NCBI GenBank assembly: GCA_965249835.1
Contig: CBDFMY010000003.1
Location: 1,612,001 to 1,676,000, forward strand
DNA from: JAHRAW01 sp965249835
GTDB taxonomy: Bacteria > Pseudomonadota > Gammaproteobacteria > Arenicellales > Poriferihabitantaceae
Length of the DNA: 64,000 nt
Reading direction: 5' to 3'
The notes beneath the pieces are model-generated. The model worked only from the letters and a program-made list of their open reading frames with translations, was not told the origin of the DNA and did not search any database. The position numbers were made by a program, and so were the translations under genes. Shown piece after piece: positions 1-8,620 of the stretch. Position 1 is the stretch's first letter. Every line of letters starts with the position of its first letter.

Positions 1-311
1 ACAGATATTGCAAATTTGTATGGAATGAGCATTGTACCTCTTTCTTTGTCGATCTTATCTCCAATGTTATACAAGATGCTCCCAGTGTCTTTGATTACAC
101 GAGTTAATTCATCAAAACTTTCGTGCAGGGAATCAAGATAATTACAAGTGTCACTTTCCATTCCAATGCCAATGCCAGTATATTCGCGTTGTTGAAAATA
201 TGGCGGTGACGTTATAACAGCATCTATGCAGTTATCAGGGAAACTCTTAAGGGTGGTCGCGCAATCGCCACAGTGAACAATATCGTGCTTTATTTTGGGT
301 TCGGATTCCAT
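1..311 (-). CDS. DNA methyltransferase (N4-cytosine/N6-adenine type), partial
   Basis: Reading the minus strand from the ATG at 309-311 gives an open frame that runs off the left edge, about 103 codons. It contains the catalytic motif IV TSPPY at residues 34-38. The preceding stretch, with HCGDC and an FPDN turn before 'DAVIT', is typical of the N-terminus of beta-class DNA methyltransferases (the N6_N4_Mtase family). These enzymes transfer a methyl group from SAM to an exocyclic amino group in DNA, usually as part of a restriction-modification system. The SAM-binding motif I would lie further downstream, outside the window. Any cognate nuclease gene would also be off the edge. The family call rests on motif and context only. 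Target base and recognition site cannot be told. Confidence 0.75.
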   Translation of the reverse strand, partial: MESEPKIKHDIVHCGDCATTLKSFPDNCIDAVITSPPYFQQREYTGIGIGMESDTCNYLDSLHESFDELTRVIKDTGSILYNIGDKIDKERGTMLIPYKFAIS

Positions 312-374
312 TTCAATTAACCTCAACCGTAGAACTTGGGCAAGTGTATCACAATTATAATACTAAAGTCCACT

Positions 375-1371
375 TCAATCTAACGAGCTTGGATTCAACC
401 TCGAAGTGCAACAGGGGGGGGGTATGCCGAATAATGCCTGATTTGGCGTTTTCATGCCAAGGCATTTGCGCGGCTGGTTATTGATCTGGTTGGCCACATG
501 CGCCAGTTGCGAAGTTGTGATGGTCGAAAGATCATAGCTTTTGGGAAAATACTGCCGTATCAACCGGTTGGTATTCTCATTGGTGCCTCGCTCCCAGGAC
601 GCGTAAGGATGGGCGAAATAGAAGTCGGCTTGCAGTGCGTCGCTGACCGCTTCATGGCCGGCGAATTCGCTGCCGTTATCCGCGGTCAATGTGCACCCGG
701 TGTTTGATCGTAGCCAGGTTTCTAATCAGTGCCGCACTCACCACCGATGCCTTCCGGTTGGGCAGGATATCAATGTACACGAAGCGCGTGGCGCGCTCGA
801 CCATGGTCGGCATGACGGCGGTATGGTTTTTCCCATACACCGTGTCCAACTCCCAATCGCCGATGCGGTCTCTTTGCTCGACCAACGCCGGGCGCTGCTC
901 GATCGACACCCGATTGGGGATCGAGCCCGGCCGCGCCTTGCTGCCGTAGCGTTTCTTCCGCTTTTTCCGGCAGCGCAAGCGCTGATGCAGAAAACCGCCG
1001 TGGTGCTTGTCGTGGCGAATGTGCCGGTGGATCCATTCATGGCTGACCGCCAGCCAGCCGGCTTTCCCCAGCCACAGGCTGATCTGCTGCGGGCTCCACT
1101 TCTCATGAAGCAGCCATTCGATGAGTGGCCAATCTTGCCGGCTAATACGCGCACCGGACTTGCCTACTCGGCGCGCCAGGGCCTGCTTGTGCGCCCCGGC
1201 GGTGCGCCGCCGCACACACCCCCGATTGGGGCCATTGCGGCATATCTCCCGGCTGATGGTGCTTTTGTTGACGCCGACAATCGCGGCGATGGTTTGTTGC
1301 GAATACCCTTGCTTCAAGCCATTGGAAATCTGGTATCGTTGTTCACTGGTGAGGTGCGTGTAGCGTTTCAT
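375..1371 (-). pseudogene. IS30-family transposase, broken by frameshifts
   Basis: The N-terminal part (676-1371) has the IS30 helix-turn-helix start 'LTSEQRYQISNGLKQG' and the first catalytic acidic region 'GDWELDTVYGK'. The C-terminal part (375-689) continues in another frame with 'TADNGSEFAGHE' and ends with the second Asp and the Glu region 'WERGTNENTNRLIRQYFPK'. Together they cover a full DDE transposase of roughly 330 residues. The break lies near 686-692, just before the TADNG motif, where one extra base or two missing bases would restore the frame. A second slip is likely in the nine-base G run at 414-422. With eight bases the protein would end 'PPVALRG', an ordinary IS30 C-terminus. 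With nine it reads on through the inverted repeat. The element is probably inactive unless frameshifting rescues it. Confidence 0.85.
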
Positions 1372-1466
1372 GAGGCAACTCCTTATATTGATTTGGGAAA
1401 ATCAAGATGCTACCGCATCTCACCTTTCCTTCATCGGTGAAGTTGCACTTAAGAGTTGAATCCAAG
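388..1466 (-). mobile_element. IS30-family insertion sequence, transposase frameshifted
   Basis: The 1079-bp element is bounded by inverted repeats at 388-412 and 1442-1466 that match at 21 of 25 positions. Both start with CTTGGATTCAAC when read inwards. It encodes an IS30-type transposase on the minus strand. No target-site duplication is visible. Only the right side abuts a recognisable gene, a truncated FAD oxidoreductase, so sequence was probably lost on the left after insertion. A 102-bp copy of its right end lies at 57315-57416. Confidence 0.88.
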
Positions 1467-1643
1467 CAGCAACACAACCTCTTTCCAGCCCATCTTCGCT
1501 AGGTGAAAGAGAATGCTGCATCCGACCACGCCGCCGCCGATGATAACGACGCGGGCGTGGGAGGGTAGGGGGTTGGATGGGTTCATTGGGCGCGGCGGTA
1601 GAAAAAGAGGTTGATTTACCAGTATGTCGGTCATATAAGTCAA
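1467..1643 (-). pseudogene. FAD-dependent oxidoreductase, N-terminal stub cut by IS30
   Basis: About 60 codons remain. They hold an N-terminal dinucleotide-binding motif, VVIIGGGVVGCSILFHLAK, followed by 'GWKEVVLL'. This is the Rossmann FAD-binding start of the DAO superfamily that includes dimethylglycine and sarcosine dehydrogenases. The reading frame enters the IS30 inverted repeat at 1466 and stops within it. The rest of the gene is not found on the other side of the element. With an MttB homologue nearby, the lost enzyme may have acted on methylated glycines, but this is inference. The start used is the ATG at 1641-1643; an ATG nearer the domain, at 1584-1586, is also possible. Confidence 0.75.
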
Positions 1644-1678
1644 AGTATATAAATGTATTCCATCGCAGATAAAGAGTT

Positions 1679-2845
1679 ATGAAACAGAAAAAGATACTAC
1701 TGATTGGAGTAGGGCTGGCTGGGATTATGTTCCCGGCATGGGCGCAATATGAAAGTATTACTGTTGGTAATTCGTGCAGTTATTTCGGGGAAACAATGCC
1801 GGATAGCGTGATCTCTTTCCAATCAGATGCGGAAGCAGAGCTAATCATAGAAAATATTCTTAAGCAGAGCTCGCTAAACCCAGATAACTTTGAAGTCCAC
1901 GTCGCCAGAGTGCCTAATGCTGCGGCGGTAGTTCAAGACGGAAAGCGTTATATTTTATATAACCAGAGTTTCATGCGAGATATGCGAATCCGAACCGGTA
2001 GCAAGTGGGCGGCGATTAGTATTATGGCACATGAAATAGGGCATCATTTGGAAGGGCATACTTTGGACAGCGATGGAAGTAGGCCATACAAAGAACTAGA
2101 GGCAGATAGATTTTCGGGGGCAGTAGTGCACAAACTCGGTGGCAGCGTGGGTGATGCGCGGTTGGCAATAGAAGCAATCGGTAGCGACGATGCTTCCCTC
2201 ACCCACCCGGCGAAGCGGAATCGTTTAGCGGCGATTAATAACGGTTACTTTGAATCCAAAGAACACTCTTCAGGCAAACGGAGTGGCGGAACAAGCAATA
2301 ACGAGACGGCTTCAAGAGACCCAGATATAGGGGTTGATTCTCGTTGCAAATCGGAAGGCGAATGGATAGAACAGAATGAGATTAAATTTGATGCGAGAGG
2401 ATATGTACTAGATAGCAAACGATGTGAGGAATGGACATTTGAGTTTCATGATGGAAGTCGACGTGAAGGCAACTATAAAAACGATAAAAAGGATGGCTGG
2501 TGGGTTGAAATTGTGAGTCTTCCCGACGGCGAGATTCGTAAAGAAGGTAAATATAAAGGCGACAAAAGGGATGGTATTTGGTCTGAAATTTCGATTTTTT
2601 CCGATGGCAAACTTGTTCAAGATGGTAGATATAAAGACGATAAAAAAAATGGTTATTGGGCTGAAGTTTACATAAATGACTTTGGTGAGCGTTGGTCTAC
2701 TGGTGCATATAAGAATGGTAAAAAAGACGACAAATGGACTATGTTCACAACAATGCATGAGTCAGACAAGACGTTTATGAAAACTGAAATCTATCAATAT
2801 GGGCGTTTACTCGAAACCGCCACAAGAGAGATCGGTAGTAACTAA
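1679..2845 (+). CDS. Secreted zinc metallopeptidase with C-terminal MORN-like repeats
   Basis: The 388-residue protein starts with a signal peptide (residues 1-22, cleavage near AWA-Q). A zinc-binding HEIGHH motif lies at residues 118-123, and a downstream ELEAD segment (139-143) probably gives the third ligand. This resembles M48-type and related gluzincin peptidases. After a Ser/Asn-rich linker (about 195-220), residues 262-355 hold four copies of a repeat of about 26 residues with the pattern G-x-Y-K-x-D-K-K-D-G-x-W, like bacterial MORN or toxin_15 repeats. It probably works in the periplasm or outside the cell. The repeats may bind envelope or host surfaces, but that is inference. It stands alone between the IS30-truncated stub and the convergent mttB-like gene. 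The substrate is unknown. Confidence 0.75.
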   Translation: MKQKKILLIGVGLAGIMFPAWAQYESITVGNSCSYFGETMPDSVISFQSDAEAELIIENILKQSSLNPDNFEVHVARVPNAAAVVQDGKRYILYNQSFMRDMRIRTGSKWAAISIMAHEIGHHLEGHTLDSDGSRPYKELEADRFSGAVVHKLGGSVGDARLAIEAIGSDDASLTHPAKRNRLAAINNGYFESKEHSSGKRSGGTSNNETASRDPDIGVDSRCKSEGEWIEQNEIKFDARGYVLDSKRCEEWTFEFHDGSRREGNYKNDKKDGWWVEIVSLPDGEIRKEGKYKGDKRDGIWSEISIFSDGKLVQDGRYKDDKKNGYWAEVYINDFGERWSTGAYKNGKKDDKWTMFTTMHESDKTFMKTEIYQYGRLLETATREIGSN

Positions 2846-2882
2846 ATTCGCTCTCGTTACTTGAGCGTAAGTTTGCTGTTTT

Positions 2883-4448
2883 CTAATACCACCGATCATC
2901 CCTACTCGCTTTGGTTCGTTTGATGTAATCCTGCAAGGCGTCATTGATGGCTTCATCCATCGGCGGTGGTTGATAGTCGCGTAATTGTTGTTTCCAGATC
3001 GCGCAGGCGCGCTGTTCGTCGTTGAGTTCGCCTTCTTCCAGCCATTGTTCGTAGGAAACATTGTTGGCGATGTTGGATTCATAAAAGGCGGTGGTGTAGT
3101 TATTTAAGGTGTGCGTGGTGCCGAGGAAGTGCTGGCCGTGTTCGATTTCGCGGTAGGCATCCAGCGCAAAGGCGTTGGTGTCCAGCGCGAGTCCCTCGAA
3201 CATTTTCGCCATCATGCCGCAGCGGTCGGCGTCTTGGATAAACTTTTCATAGCCACTAACCAGTCCGCCTTCCAGCCAGCCGGCGGCTTGCAGAATAAAG
3301 TTGGCGCCGGACAACAACGCCGGCAATAACGACTGCGCGCTTTCCTGCGCCGATTGCGCGTCACCGGTTTTTGCCGAGGTCAATGCACCGCCGCAACGCA
3401 GCGGCACGCCGAGTCGGCGACACAATTGCCCGACCACCATATACGCCAACATCGCTTCCGGTTGTCCGAAGGTGGGCGCGCCGGAGCGCAACGACATGGT
3501 GGTGAAAAAGTTGCCGTAGATGGCGGCGGCACCGGGGCGCACCAGTTGCGTCAACGCTACCCCGACCATGGCCTCGGCATGGGCTTGCGCGATGGATGCG
3601 GCCGGCGTAACCGGTCCCATGGCGCCGCCCAAAATAAACGGTGACACCACCACGCCCTGGCCGGCGGCCGCGTAGGTGCGCATCACGCGCGTGACGGTGC
3701 CGTCATAAACCAGCGGAGAATTGACATTAACATTGCCGAGGATGACGCAGTTATTTTCCAGCGTCTCGGCGCCGAACAAAATGCGGCACATTTCAATGGA
3801 CTCTTCGGCGCGTTCAACCGCGGTGACTGCGCCCAGAAATGGTTTGTCCGACCAGCGCATGTGCGCGTAGACCATATCCAGATGACGTTTGTTGACCGCG
3901 ATGTCGCAGGGTTCGCAAACGGTGCCGCCGGAATAATGGATGAACGGACTGATATAGGCGAGTTTGACGAAGTTGCAAAAATCTTCGATGGTGCCGTAAC
4001 GTCGTCCTCGGTCAAGGTCGCGCACGAACGGCGGGCCATACACCGGCACCATCGCGGTATGTCGCCCGCCGATGGGCACCGAACGCGCCGGATTGCGTGC
4101 GGTGTGAATGAATTCGGCGGGAGCGGATTGTTGGATGATGTGTTTCACCAAGCCCGGTTCAAATCGCAAACGTTCGCCTTTGAGGTCGGCGCCGGCTTGC
4201 CGAAATAATTCCAAGGACTCCGCGTCGCCGCGGATTTCGATGCCGAACTCGGCGAGGATTTTGTCGGCATGGGTTTCGATGTGCACGAGCCCTTCTTCAT
4301 GGAGCAAGTCGTAGGGCGGAAGCGTGCGCGTGAGGTAAGGCGGCGTAGCCACCGTTCCGGTTTGCGTTGCATCGGCTCGCAACTTGCGCACGCGCCCGCG
4401 GCGATTTTTTCGATCCGTGGCGGCAGTTTGTAGAGCGGGGCGGGTCAT
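2883..4448 (-). CDS. MttB-superfamily (trimethylamine methyltransferase family) protein
   Basis: The 521-residue protein, from the ATG at 4446-4448, matches the trimethylamine:corrinoid methyltransferase superfamily. The N-terminal region has 'HADKILAEFGIEI', typical of the family. The barrel region includes 'SPFIHYSGGTVCEPCDI', 'NCVILGNVNVNSPLVYD' and 'QPEAMLAYMVVGQLCRRLG'. The reading frame has no internal TAG, so it is a non-pyrrolysine member. Characterised non-Pyl members, such as MtgB, demethylate glycine betaine or other quaternary amines by passing the methyl to a corrinoid protein. No corrinoid protein gene or MtbA-like partner lies in the window, so the acceptor is unknown. A longer start at 4478 is possible but adds a poorly conserved leader. 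It diverges from the iscA-like gene. Confidence 0.85.
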   Translation of the reverse strand: MTRPALQTAATDRKNRRGRVRKLRADATQTGTVATPPYLTRTLPPYDLLHEEGLVHIETHADKILAEFGIEIRGDAESLELFRQAGADLKGERLRFEPGLVKHIIQQSAPAEFIHTARNPARSVPIGGRHTAMVPVYGPPFVRDLDRGRRYGTIEDFCNFVKLAYISPFIHYSGGTVCEPCDIAVNKRHLDMVYAHMRWSDKPFLGAVTAVERAEESIEMCRILFGAETLENNCVILGNVNVNSPLVYDGTVTRVMRTYAAAGQGVVVSPFILGGAMGPVTPAASIAQAHAEAMVGVALTQLVRPGAAAIYGNFFTTMSLRSGAPTFGQPEAMLAYMVVGQLCRRLGVPLRCGGALTSAKTGDAQSAQESAQSLLPALLSGANFILQAAGWLEGGLVSGYEKFIQDADRCGMMAKMFEGLALDTNAFALDAYREIEHGQHFLGTTHTLNNYTTAFYESNIANNVSYEQWLEEGELNDEQRACAIWKQQLRDYQPPPMDEAINDALQDYIKRTKASRDDRWY

Positions 4449-4595
4449 GGGTAGGGCAAAAAAGGAATACGCTATCAAACCAAATTTGGCGACAAATTGC
4501 CACTTGCCGGAGCCGACAATTCGTCTAATTCATGTGGTTTTTTGTTGGGTTTTTATGCTATATTGCCGTCATCAATGCTATGCCTTACCAACAAC

Positions 4596-4922
4596 ATGTC
4601 CGTCACCCTGACCGAATCCGCCGCCGCACGCGTCAAAGACCGCCTCAAAGCCCATAAAGAGAGCGCGGGGTTGCGCCTGAGCGTCAAAAACTCCGGTTGT
4701 TCGGGGTTGGCGTATCTGCTCGACTACGCCGATGAGATTGGCGATGCCGACTGCGTGTTTGAAAGCCACGGCGTCAAGGTCATTGTTGAAAACGCGCATC
4801 TGGAATTTTTGAAAGGCACCGAGATTGACTACATTCAGGATGGGTTGTCCTCGGCGTTTCATTTCAAAAACCCCAACGTAACCGAACAATGCGGCTGTGG
4901 CGAAAGTTTTACGGTCAATTGA
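4596..4922 (+). CDS. IscA/ErpA-type iron-sulfur assembly protein
   Basis: The 108-residue HesB/IscA-family protein has the three conserved cysteines: C35 in NSGCSGLAY, and C99 and C101 in the C-terminal CGCG motif. A-type carriers bind iron or Fe-S clusters and pass them to apo-proteins. The start chosen is the ATG at 4596 (MSVTLTESAA). The longer open frame upstream has no family similarity. It is not in an isc or suf operon here, so it could be ErpA-like or IscA-like; the sequence does not decide. Radical SAM and Rieske enzymes encoded nearby would need Fe-S clusters. Confidence 0.9.
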   Translation: MSVTLTESAAARVKDRLKAHKESAGLRLSVKNSGCSGLAYLLDYADEIGDADCVFESHGVKVIVENAHLEFLKGTEIDYIQDGLSSAFHFKNPNVTEQCGCGESFTVN

Positions 4923-5001
4923 TTACGCTGTCAGCCATTTCATCCGATTGAAAACAGAATATATTTTTTAAATTTAGTTCTTTCAAAAGTAAAGATTAAT
5001 A

Positions 5002-5355
5002 TTGCAGACATTATTCAGACGTATATTAATCGCAATAGTAGTTATTGGATTATTTTTCAGTTTATTGCCATTCGGTGCATTACAAGGGTTGTCAGGAACA
5101 GGATTTTTTGACATATCGTTTATTATTTTTGCAGTACTTAATCTGACCACATTAATTTTCATTCTCATCGCTATTTTAAAAAAGCAAAAGGGAACCATAG
5201 CATTTGTGTTGTCAGTATTGTTTGCAGTGCTTATTGTTGTACAAGCATATTCAATATTTGCCGGACTTACTGTAGGTGATTTTTGGCTGGCTCTACTATT
5301 TGCAATCCCTCAATCTTTGTATATTGTGTACTACTTAATGAATAGAAGGGGTTAA
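5002..5355 (+). CDS. Small hydrophobic membrane protein, unknown function
   Basis: The open frame of 117 residues has about four predicted membrane helices (near residues 8-27, 37-58, 66-85 and 92-112), separated by short charged loops, with KKQKG in the middle. It starts at a TTG (5002) because no ATG lies at the N-terminus. It is more AT-rich than its neighbours. No family is recognised. It may be a horizontally acquired orphan. It lies alone between the iscA-like gene and mtaB. Confidence 0.45.
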   Translation: MQTLFRRILIAIVVIGLFFSLLPFGALQGLSGTGFFDISFIIFAVLNLTTLIFILIAILKKQKGTIAFVLSVLFAVLIVVQAYSIFAGLTVGDFWLALLFAIPQSLYIVYYLMNRRG

Positions 5356-5457
5356 AAACCTTCAATCTGTTTAATCATTTTTGCGATATTTAAAGCCAGA
5401 TATTATATTCATTTATATCTTTAATATTGCAAAAAAAAACGCCACTAAATTCTAACG

Positions 5458-6852
5458 ATGACTGCCACTGCATCCGATTCGACGACTCAGGTCACGCACA
5501 CTCCCGCGACTAAAAGTTTTTCCATTGCCACGCTGGGTTGCAAGGTCAATCAATTTGAATCGGAACTGATCGCGCAAAAACTCACCACGCAACATTATCG
5601 ACGCGTGGCGCACAATGCGTCCGCCGACCTTTGCCTGATTAACACCTGCACGGTTACCGCCGAGGCCGACCGCCAGGCACGGCAGTTGGTGCGGCGTGCG
5701 ATTCGCAACAATCCCGATGCTTGGATTGTGGTCACCGGATGCTACGCGCAGATGGATGCGGACGCTTGCGCCGCCATTCCCGGCGTAGACCTAGTGGTAG
5801 GCAACGGTGCGAAATTGGACATTCCGGAGTTGCTGGAACAATTGTATGACGGCGAGTTGCCGCCGGTGATGGTCGGTGATTTGGATCGGGAAATCAGTTT
5901 GCCGCAACAATTAATCAGCGGCTTTGATGGCCGCGTGCGCGCCTTCGTGCAAATCCAGCAGGGTTGCGATCAGGGCTGTACCTTTTGCATCATCCACAAA
6001 GCGCGCGGACCGAACCGCTCTTTTCCGGCAGCACTAATCCGCCGGCAAGTCGAACGATTGGCAATCAACGGCTACCGCGAACTGGTAGTTTGCGGCGTGG
6101 ACATCGGCTCCTACGGTTCCGACTTCTCTCCATGCGGCGACCCACCCGGCGCAGGTTTGACCGAATTGTTGCGGCAACTGACGACCATTGAACGCGCCAT
6201 TGATGGAAATATCCGTCTGCGCTTGAGTTCCATCGACCCGGCGCACATCACCGATTCGCTCATCGAACTGTTGGCAACCGAGCCGATGATTTGCCCGCAA
6301 CTACATCTTTCTTTGCAAAGTGCCAACACGCTGATATTGAAACGCATGAAGCGGCGGGCGACTCGGGAGATGGTGTATGAACGCATCGAGCAATTGCGCC
6401 GGGCAGTGCCGCACCTGGTGCTGAGCGCCGACCTGCTGGTCGGGTTTCCCACCGAAACCAGTGCGCATTTTCACGAGACGCTGGAGGCGGTGGATGATCT
6501 GGAAATTGCCTATCCCCATGTGTTCGCGTATTCATCCCGCCCCGGCACGCCCGCGGCGCGGATTCCCAATCAGGTTCCTTTTGATGAGCGCAAGCGTCGT
6601 GCGGCATTGGTGCGCGAGCGCGGTCGGCGCGTGTGGCGTCGAGTGGCCGAGCGGCAAATCGGCACGCGAACCCGAGTGCTAATTGAGGGTGGCGAGAATT
6701 TGCCGGCAAGCGCGCCGCCCGGTTGGGTGCGCGGTCGTGCGGCGAATTATTTCCCGGTGCTTTTCGATCCCCGGCAGGGGCAACCCGGCGACTGGGCCGA
6801 GGTCGAGATTAGCGCGGTGGAAGGGGATGCATTGGTTGGTCGCGTTGCCTGA
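5458..6852 (+). CDS. mtaB: tRNA (N6-threonylcarbamoyladenosine37-C2)-methylthiotransferase MtaB
   Basis: The 464-residue protein is a radical SAM methylthiotransferase. The N-terminal domain carries the three auxiliary cluster cysteines, C28 (TLGCKVNQFE), C64 (INTCTVTAEA) and C95 (VTGCYAQ). The radical SAM motif is C170-x3-C174-x2-C177 in QQGCDQGCTFCIIHKARG. The 'LGCKVNQFES' start and 'ARGPNRSF' after the third cysteine mark the MtaB (YqeV) branch rather than MiaB or RimO. It converts t6A37 to ms2t6A37 in tRNAs reading ANN codons. A C-terminal TRAM-like region follows residue 390. The ndk gene starts 124 bp downstream. Confidence 0.88.
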   Translation: MTATASDSTTQVTHTPATKSFSIATLGCKVNQFESELIAQKLTTQHYRRVAHNASADLCLINTCTVTAEADRQARQLVRRAIRNNPDAWIVVTGCYAQMDADACAAIPGVDLVVGNGAKLDIPELLEQLYDGELPPVMVGDLDREISLPQQLISGFDGRVRAFVQIQQGCDQGCTFCIIHKARGPNRSFPAALIRRQVERLAINGYRELVVCGVDIGSYGSDFSPCGDPPGAGLTELLRQLTTIERAIDGNIRLRLSSIDPAHITDSLIELLATEPMICPQLHLSLQSANTLILKRMKRRATREMVYERIEQLRRAVPHLVLSADLLVGFPTETSAHFHETLEAVDDLEIAYPHVFAYSSRPGTPAARIPNQVPFDERKRRAALVRERGRRVWRRVAERQIGTRTRVLIEGGENLPASAPPGWVRGRAANYFPVLFDPRQGQPGDWAEVEISAVEGDALVGRVA

Positions 6853-6975
6853 AGGCGCGGCAAAGAGTAGAATACCGCCCCCTGAATATCTGCCGACAAG
6901 TCGCCCCGTGTGTCTGGTTGGTTCATCTCGCCCGATTTTTGAAACCTATTTTGAAACACAACTGGGAACAGAATA

Positions 6976-7410
6976 ATGACCGTTGAGCGCACCTTATCCA
7001 TCGTTAAGCCGGACGCGGTGGCAAAAAATGTAATCGGAAAAATTTACCAGTGCTTTGAGGAGGCCGGTCTGCGGGTCGTGGCGGCGCGGATGATTCATCT
7101 GAGCCAGGAAGATGCCGAGTCGTTTTACGCGGTGCACAAGGAAAGACCGTTTTATCACGACCTGATGGAATTCATGACATCGGGGCCGGTGATGGTGCAG
7201 GTGCTGGAAGGGGAAAATGCCATCGCGCGCAACCGCGAAGTGATGGGTGCAACCAATCCGGCCGATGCCGCGCCCGGCACCATTCGCGCCGATTTCGCCG
7301 CCAACGTCGAGCAAAACGCGGTGCATGGCTCCGATGCGCCGGAAACTGCGGCAAAAGAAATTGAATTTTTCTTTGACGAGAAACAAATTTGTCCGCGCAC
7401 ACGCGGATAG
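6976..7410 (+). CDS. ndk: Nucleoside diphosphate kinase
   Basis: The 144-residue protein transfers the gamma-phosphate of ATP to nucleoside diphosphates through a phosphohistidine. The active-site His is H117 in NAVHGSD. The family start 'ERTLSIVKPDAVAKN' and the 'GPVMVQVLEGENAI' segment are intact. It heads the run ndk-rlmN-rodZ-hisS-yfgM-bamB-der, a standard gammaproteobacterial order. rlmN starts 30 bp downstream. Confidence 0.97.
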   Translation: MTVERTLSIVKPDAVAKNVIGKIYQCFEEAGLRVVAARMIHLSQEDAESFYAVHKERPFYHDLMEFMTSGPVMVQVLEGENAIARNREVMGATNPADAAPGTIRADFAANVEQNAVHGSDAPETAAKEIEFFFDEKQICPRTRG

Positions 7411-7440
7411 TATCTAGCAATAATTCACGCGAATCATTAA

Positions 7441-8613
7441 ATGACCAGCCCAACACCGACCGCCGTCAACCTGATGTCTTTGGACCGAATGTCCATGGAA
7501 TCATGGTTTAGCGAACTCGGCGAAAAGCGCTTCCGTGCGCGACAAGTGTTGCAGTGGATTTACCAGCGGCGGGTAACCGACATCAACGCCATGACCGACC
7601 TCGCCAAGTCCCTTCGCCAACGTTTGAACGAGGGCGCGGACATCGTGTTTCCCGAAGTGGCGGGGCAGCGAGTATCCGCGGACGGCACGATAAAGTGGCT
7701 ACTCAAACTGGCCGACGACAACTGCATCGAAACCGTTTTCATTCCCGAATCCGGGCGCGGAACTTTGTGCGTATCGTCTCAAGTGGGCTGCGCACTAAAC
7801 TGCAGTTTTTGCGCCACCGCTCGCCAGGGTTATAACCGCAATTTAAGCGTGGACGAAATCATCGGTCAAGTGTGGGTGGCGAACCGCGCATTGCTGGCGA
7901 TGAATGTGACATCCGATACGAGTCGGGAAAATAACGGCGATGCGCGCACGGCTGACAATCCCATTATCAATCGGATTACCAATGTTGTCATGATGGGAAT
8001 GGGCGAGCCGCTGCTTAATTTTGACAATGTGGTGTCGGCGATGGATTTGATGATGGATGATTGCTCGTTCGGTTTATCGCGGCGGCGCGTGACACTCAGC
8101 ACCGCCGGGCTGGTGCCCGCCATCGACCGATTGGGCGAAACGCTTCCGGTTAGCCTGGCGGTGTCATTGCATGCGCCGGATGATGCGTTGCGCGATCAAC
8201 TGGTTCCGCTCAACAAAAAATATCCCATTGCGCAACTGCTGGCGGCTTGTCGTCGGTATGCCACCGGACAAAGTTCGTCACGACACATTACCTTTGAGTA
8301 TGTAATGCTGAAGGGCATCAACGACAGCACCGAGCAGGCGCGAGCATTAGCGCGCATTCTCGGCGACTTGCCGGCCAAGGTGAATCTGATTCCTTTTAAT
8401 CCCTACCCGGGCATCCAATACCAACGCACAAGTCGGGTTGCCATCGATCGATTTCGTGACATTCTGCTGGAAAAAAACATTTTCACCATCACGCGCAAAA
8501 CTCGCGGCGATGATATCGACGCCGCCTGTGGCCAACTCGCCGGCAAGGTGATGGATCGCACCAGTCGCTCCGGCCGATTGCAACAATCAACTTTGAATAT
8601 CACATTGAATTAA
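7441..8613 (+). CDS. rlmN: 23S rRNA A2503/tRNA A37 C2-methyltransferase RlmN
   Basis: The 390-residue radical SAM enzyme has the cluster-binding motif C117-x3-C121-x2-C124 within SQVGCALNCSFCATARQG. The catalytic region 'GMGEPLLNFDNV' and the C-terminal 'DAACGQL' cysteine region are present. RlmN methylates C2 of A2503 in 23S rRNA and of A37 in some tRNAs, using a methylated cysteine intermediate. A hydrophilic insert near residues 155-180 is longer than in Escherichia coli and may be lineage-specific. It lies between ndk and rodZ. Confidence 0.96.
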   Translation: MTSPTPTAVNLMSLDRMSMESWFSELGEKRFRARQVLQWIYQRRVTDINAMTDLAKSLRQRLNEGADIVFPEVAGQRVSADGTIKWLLKLADDNCIETVFIPESGRGTLCVSSQVGCALNCSFCATARQGYNRNLSVDEIIGQVWVANRALLAMNVTSDTSRENNGDARTADNPIINRITNVVMMGMGEPLLNFDNVVSAMDLMMDDCSFGLSRRRVTLSTAGLVPAIDRLGETLPVSLAVSLHAPDDALRDQLVPLNKKYPIAQLLAACRRYATGQSSSRHITFEYVMLKGINDSTEQARALARILGDLPAKVNLIPFNPYPGIQYQRTSRVAIDRFRDILLEKNIFTITRKTRGDDIDAACGQLAGKVMDRTSRSGRLQQSTLNITLN

Positions 8614-8620
8614 CGCCGCG

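Noticed and set aside
691..1440. Plus-strand 249-codon frame across the IS30 element.
   Set aside because: It is antisense to the transposase gene, crosses the inverted-repeat region and has no domain similarity.
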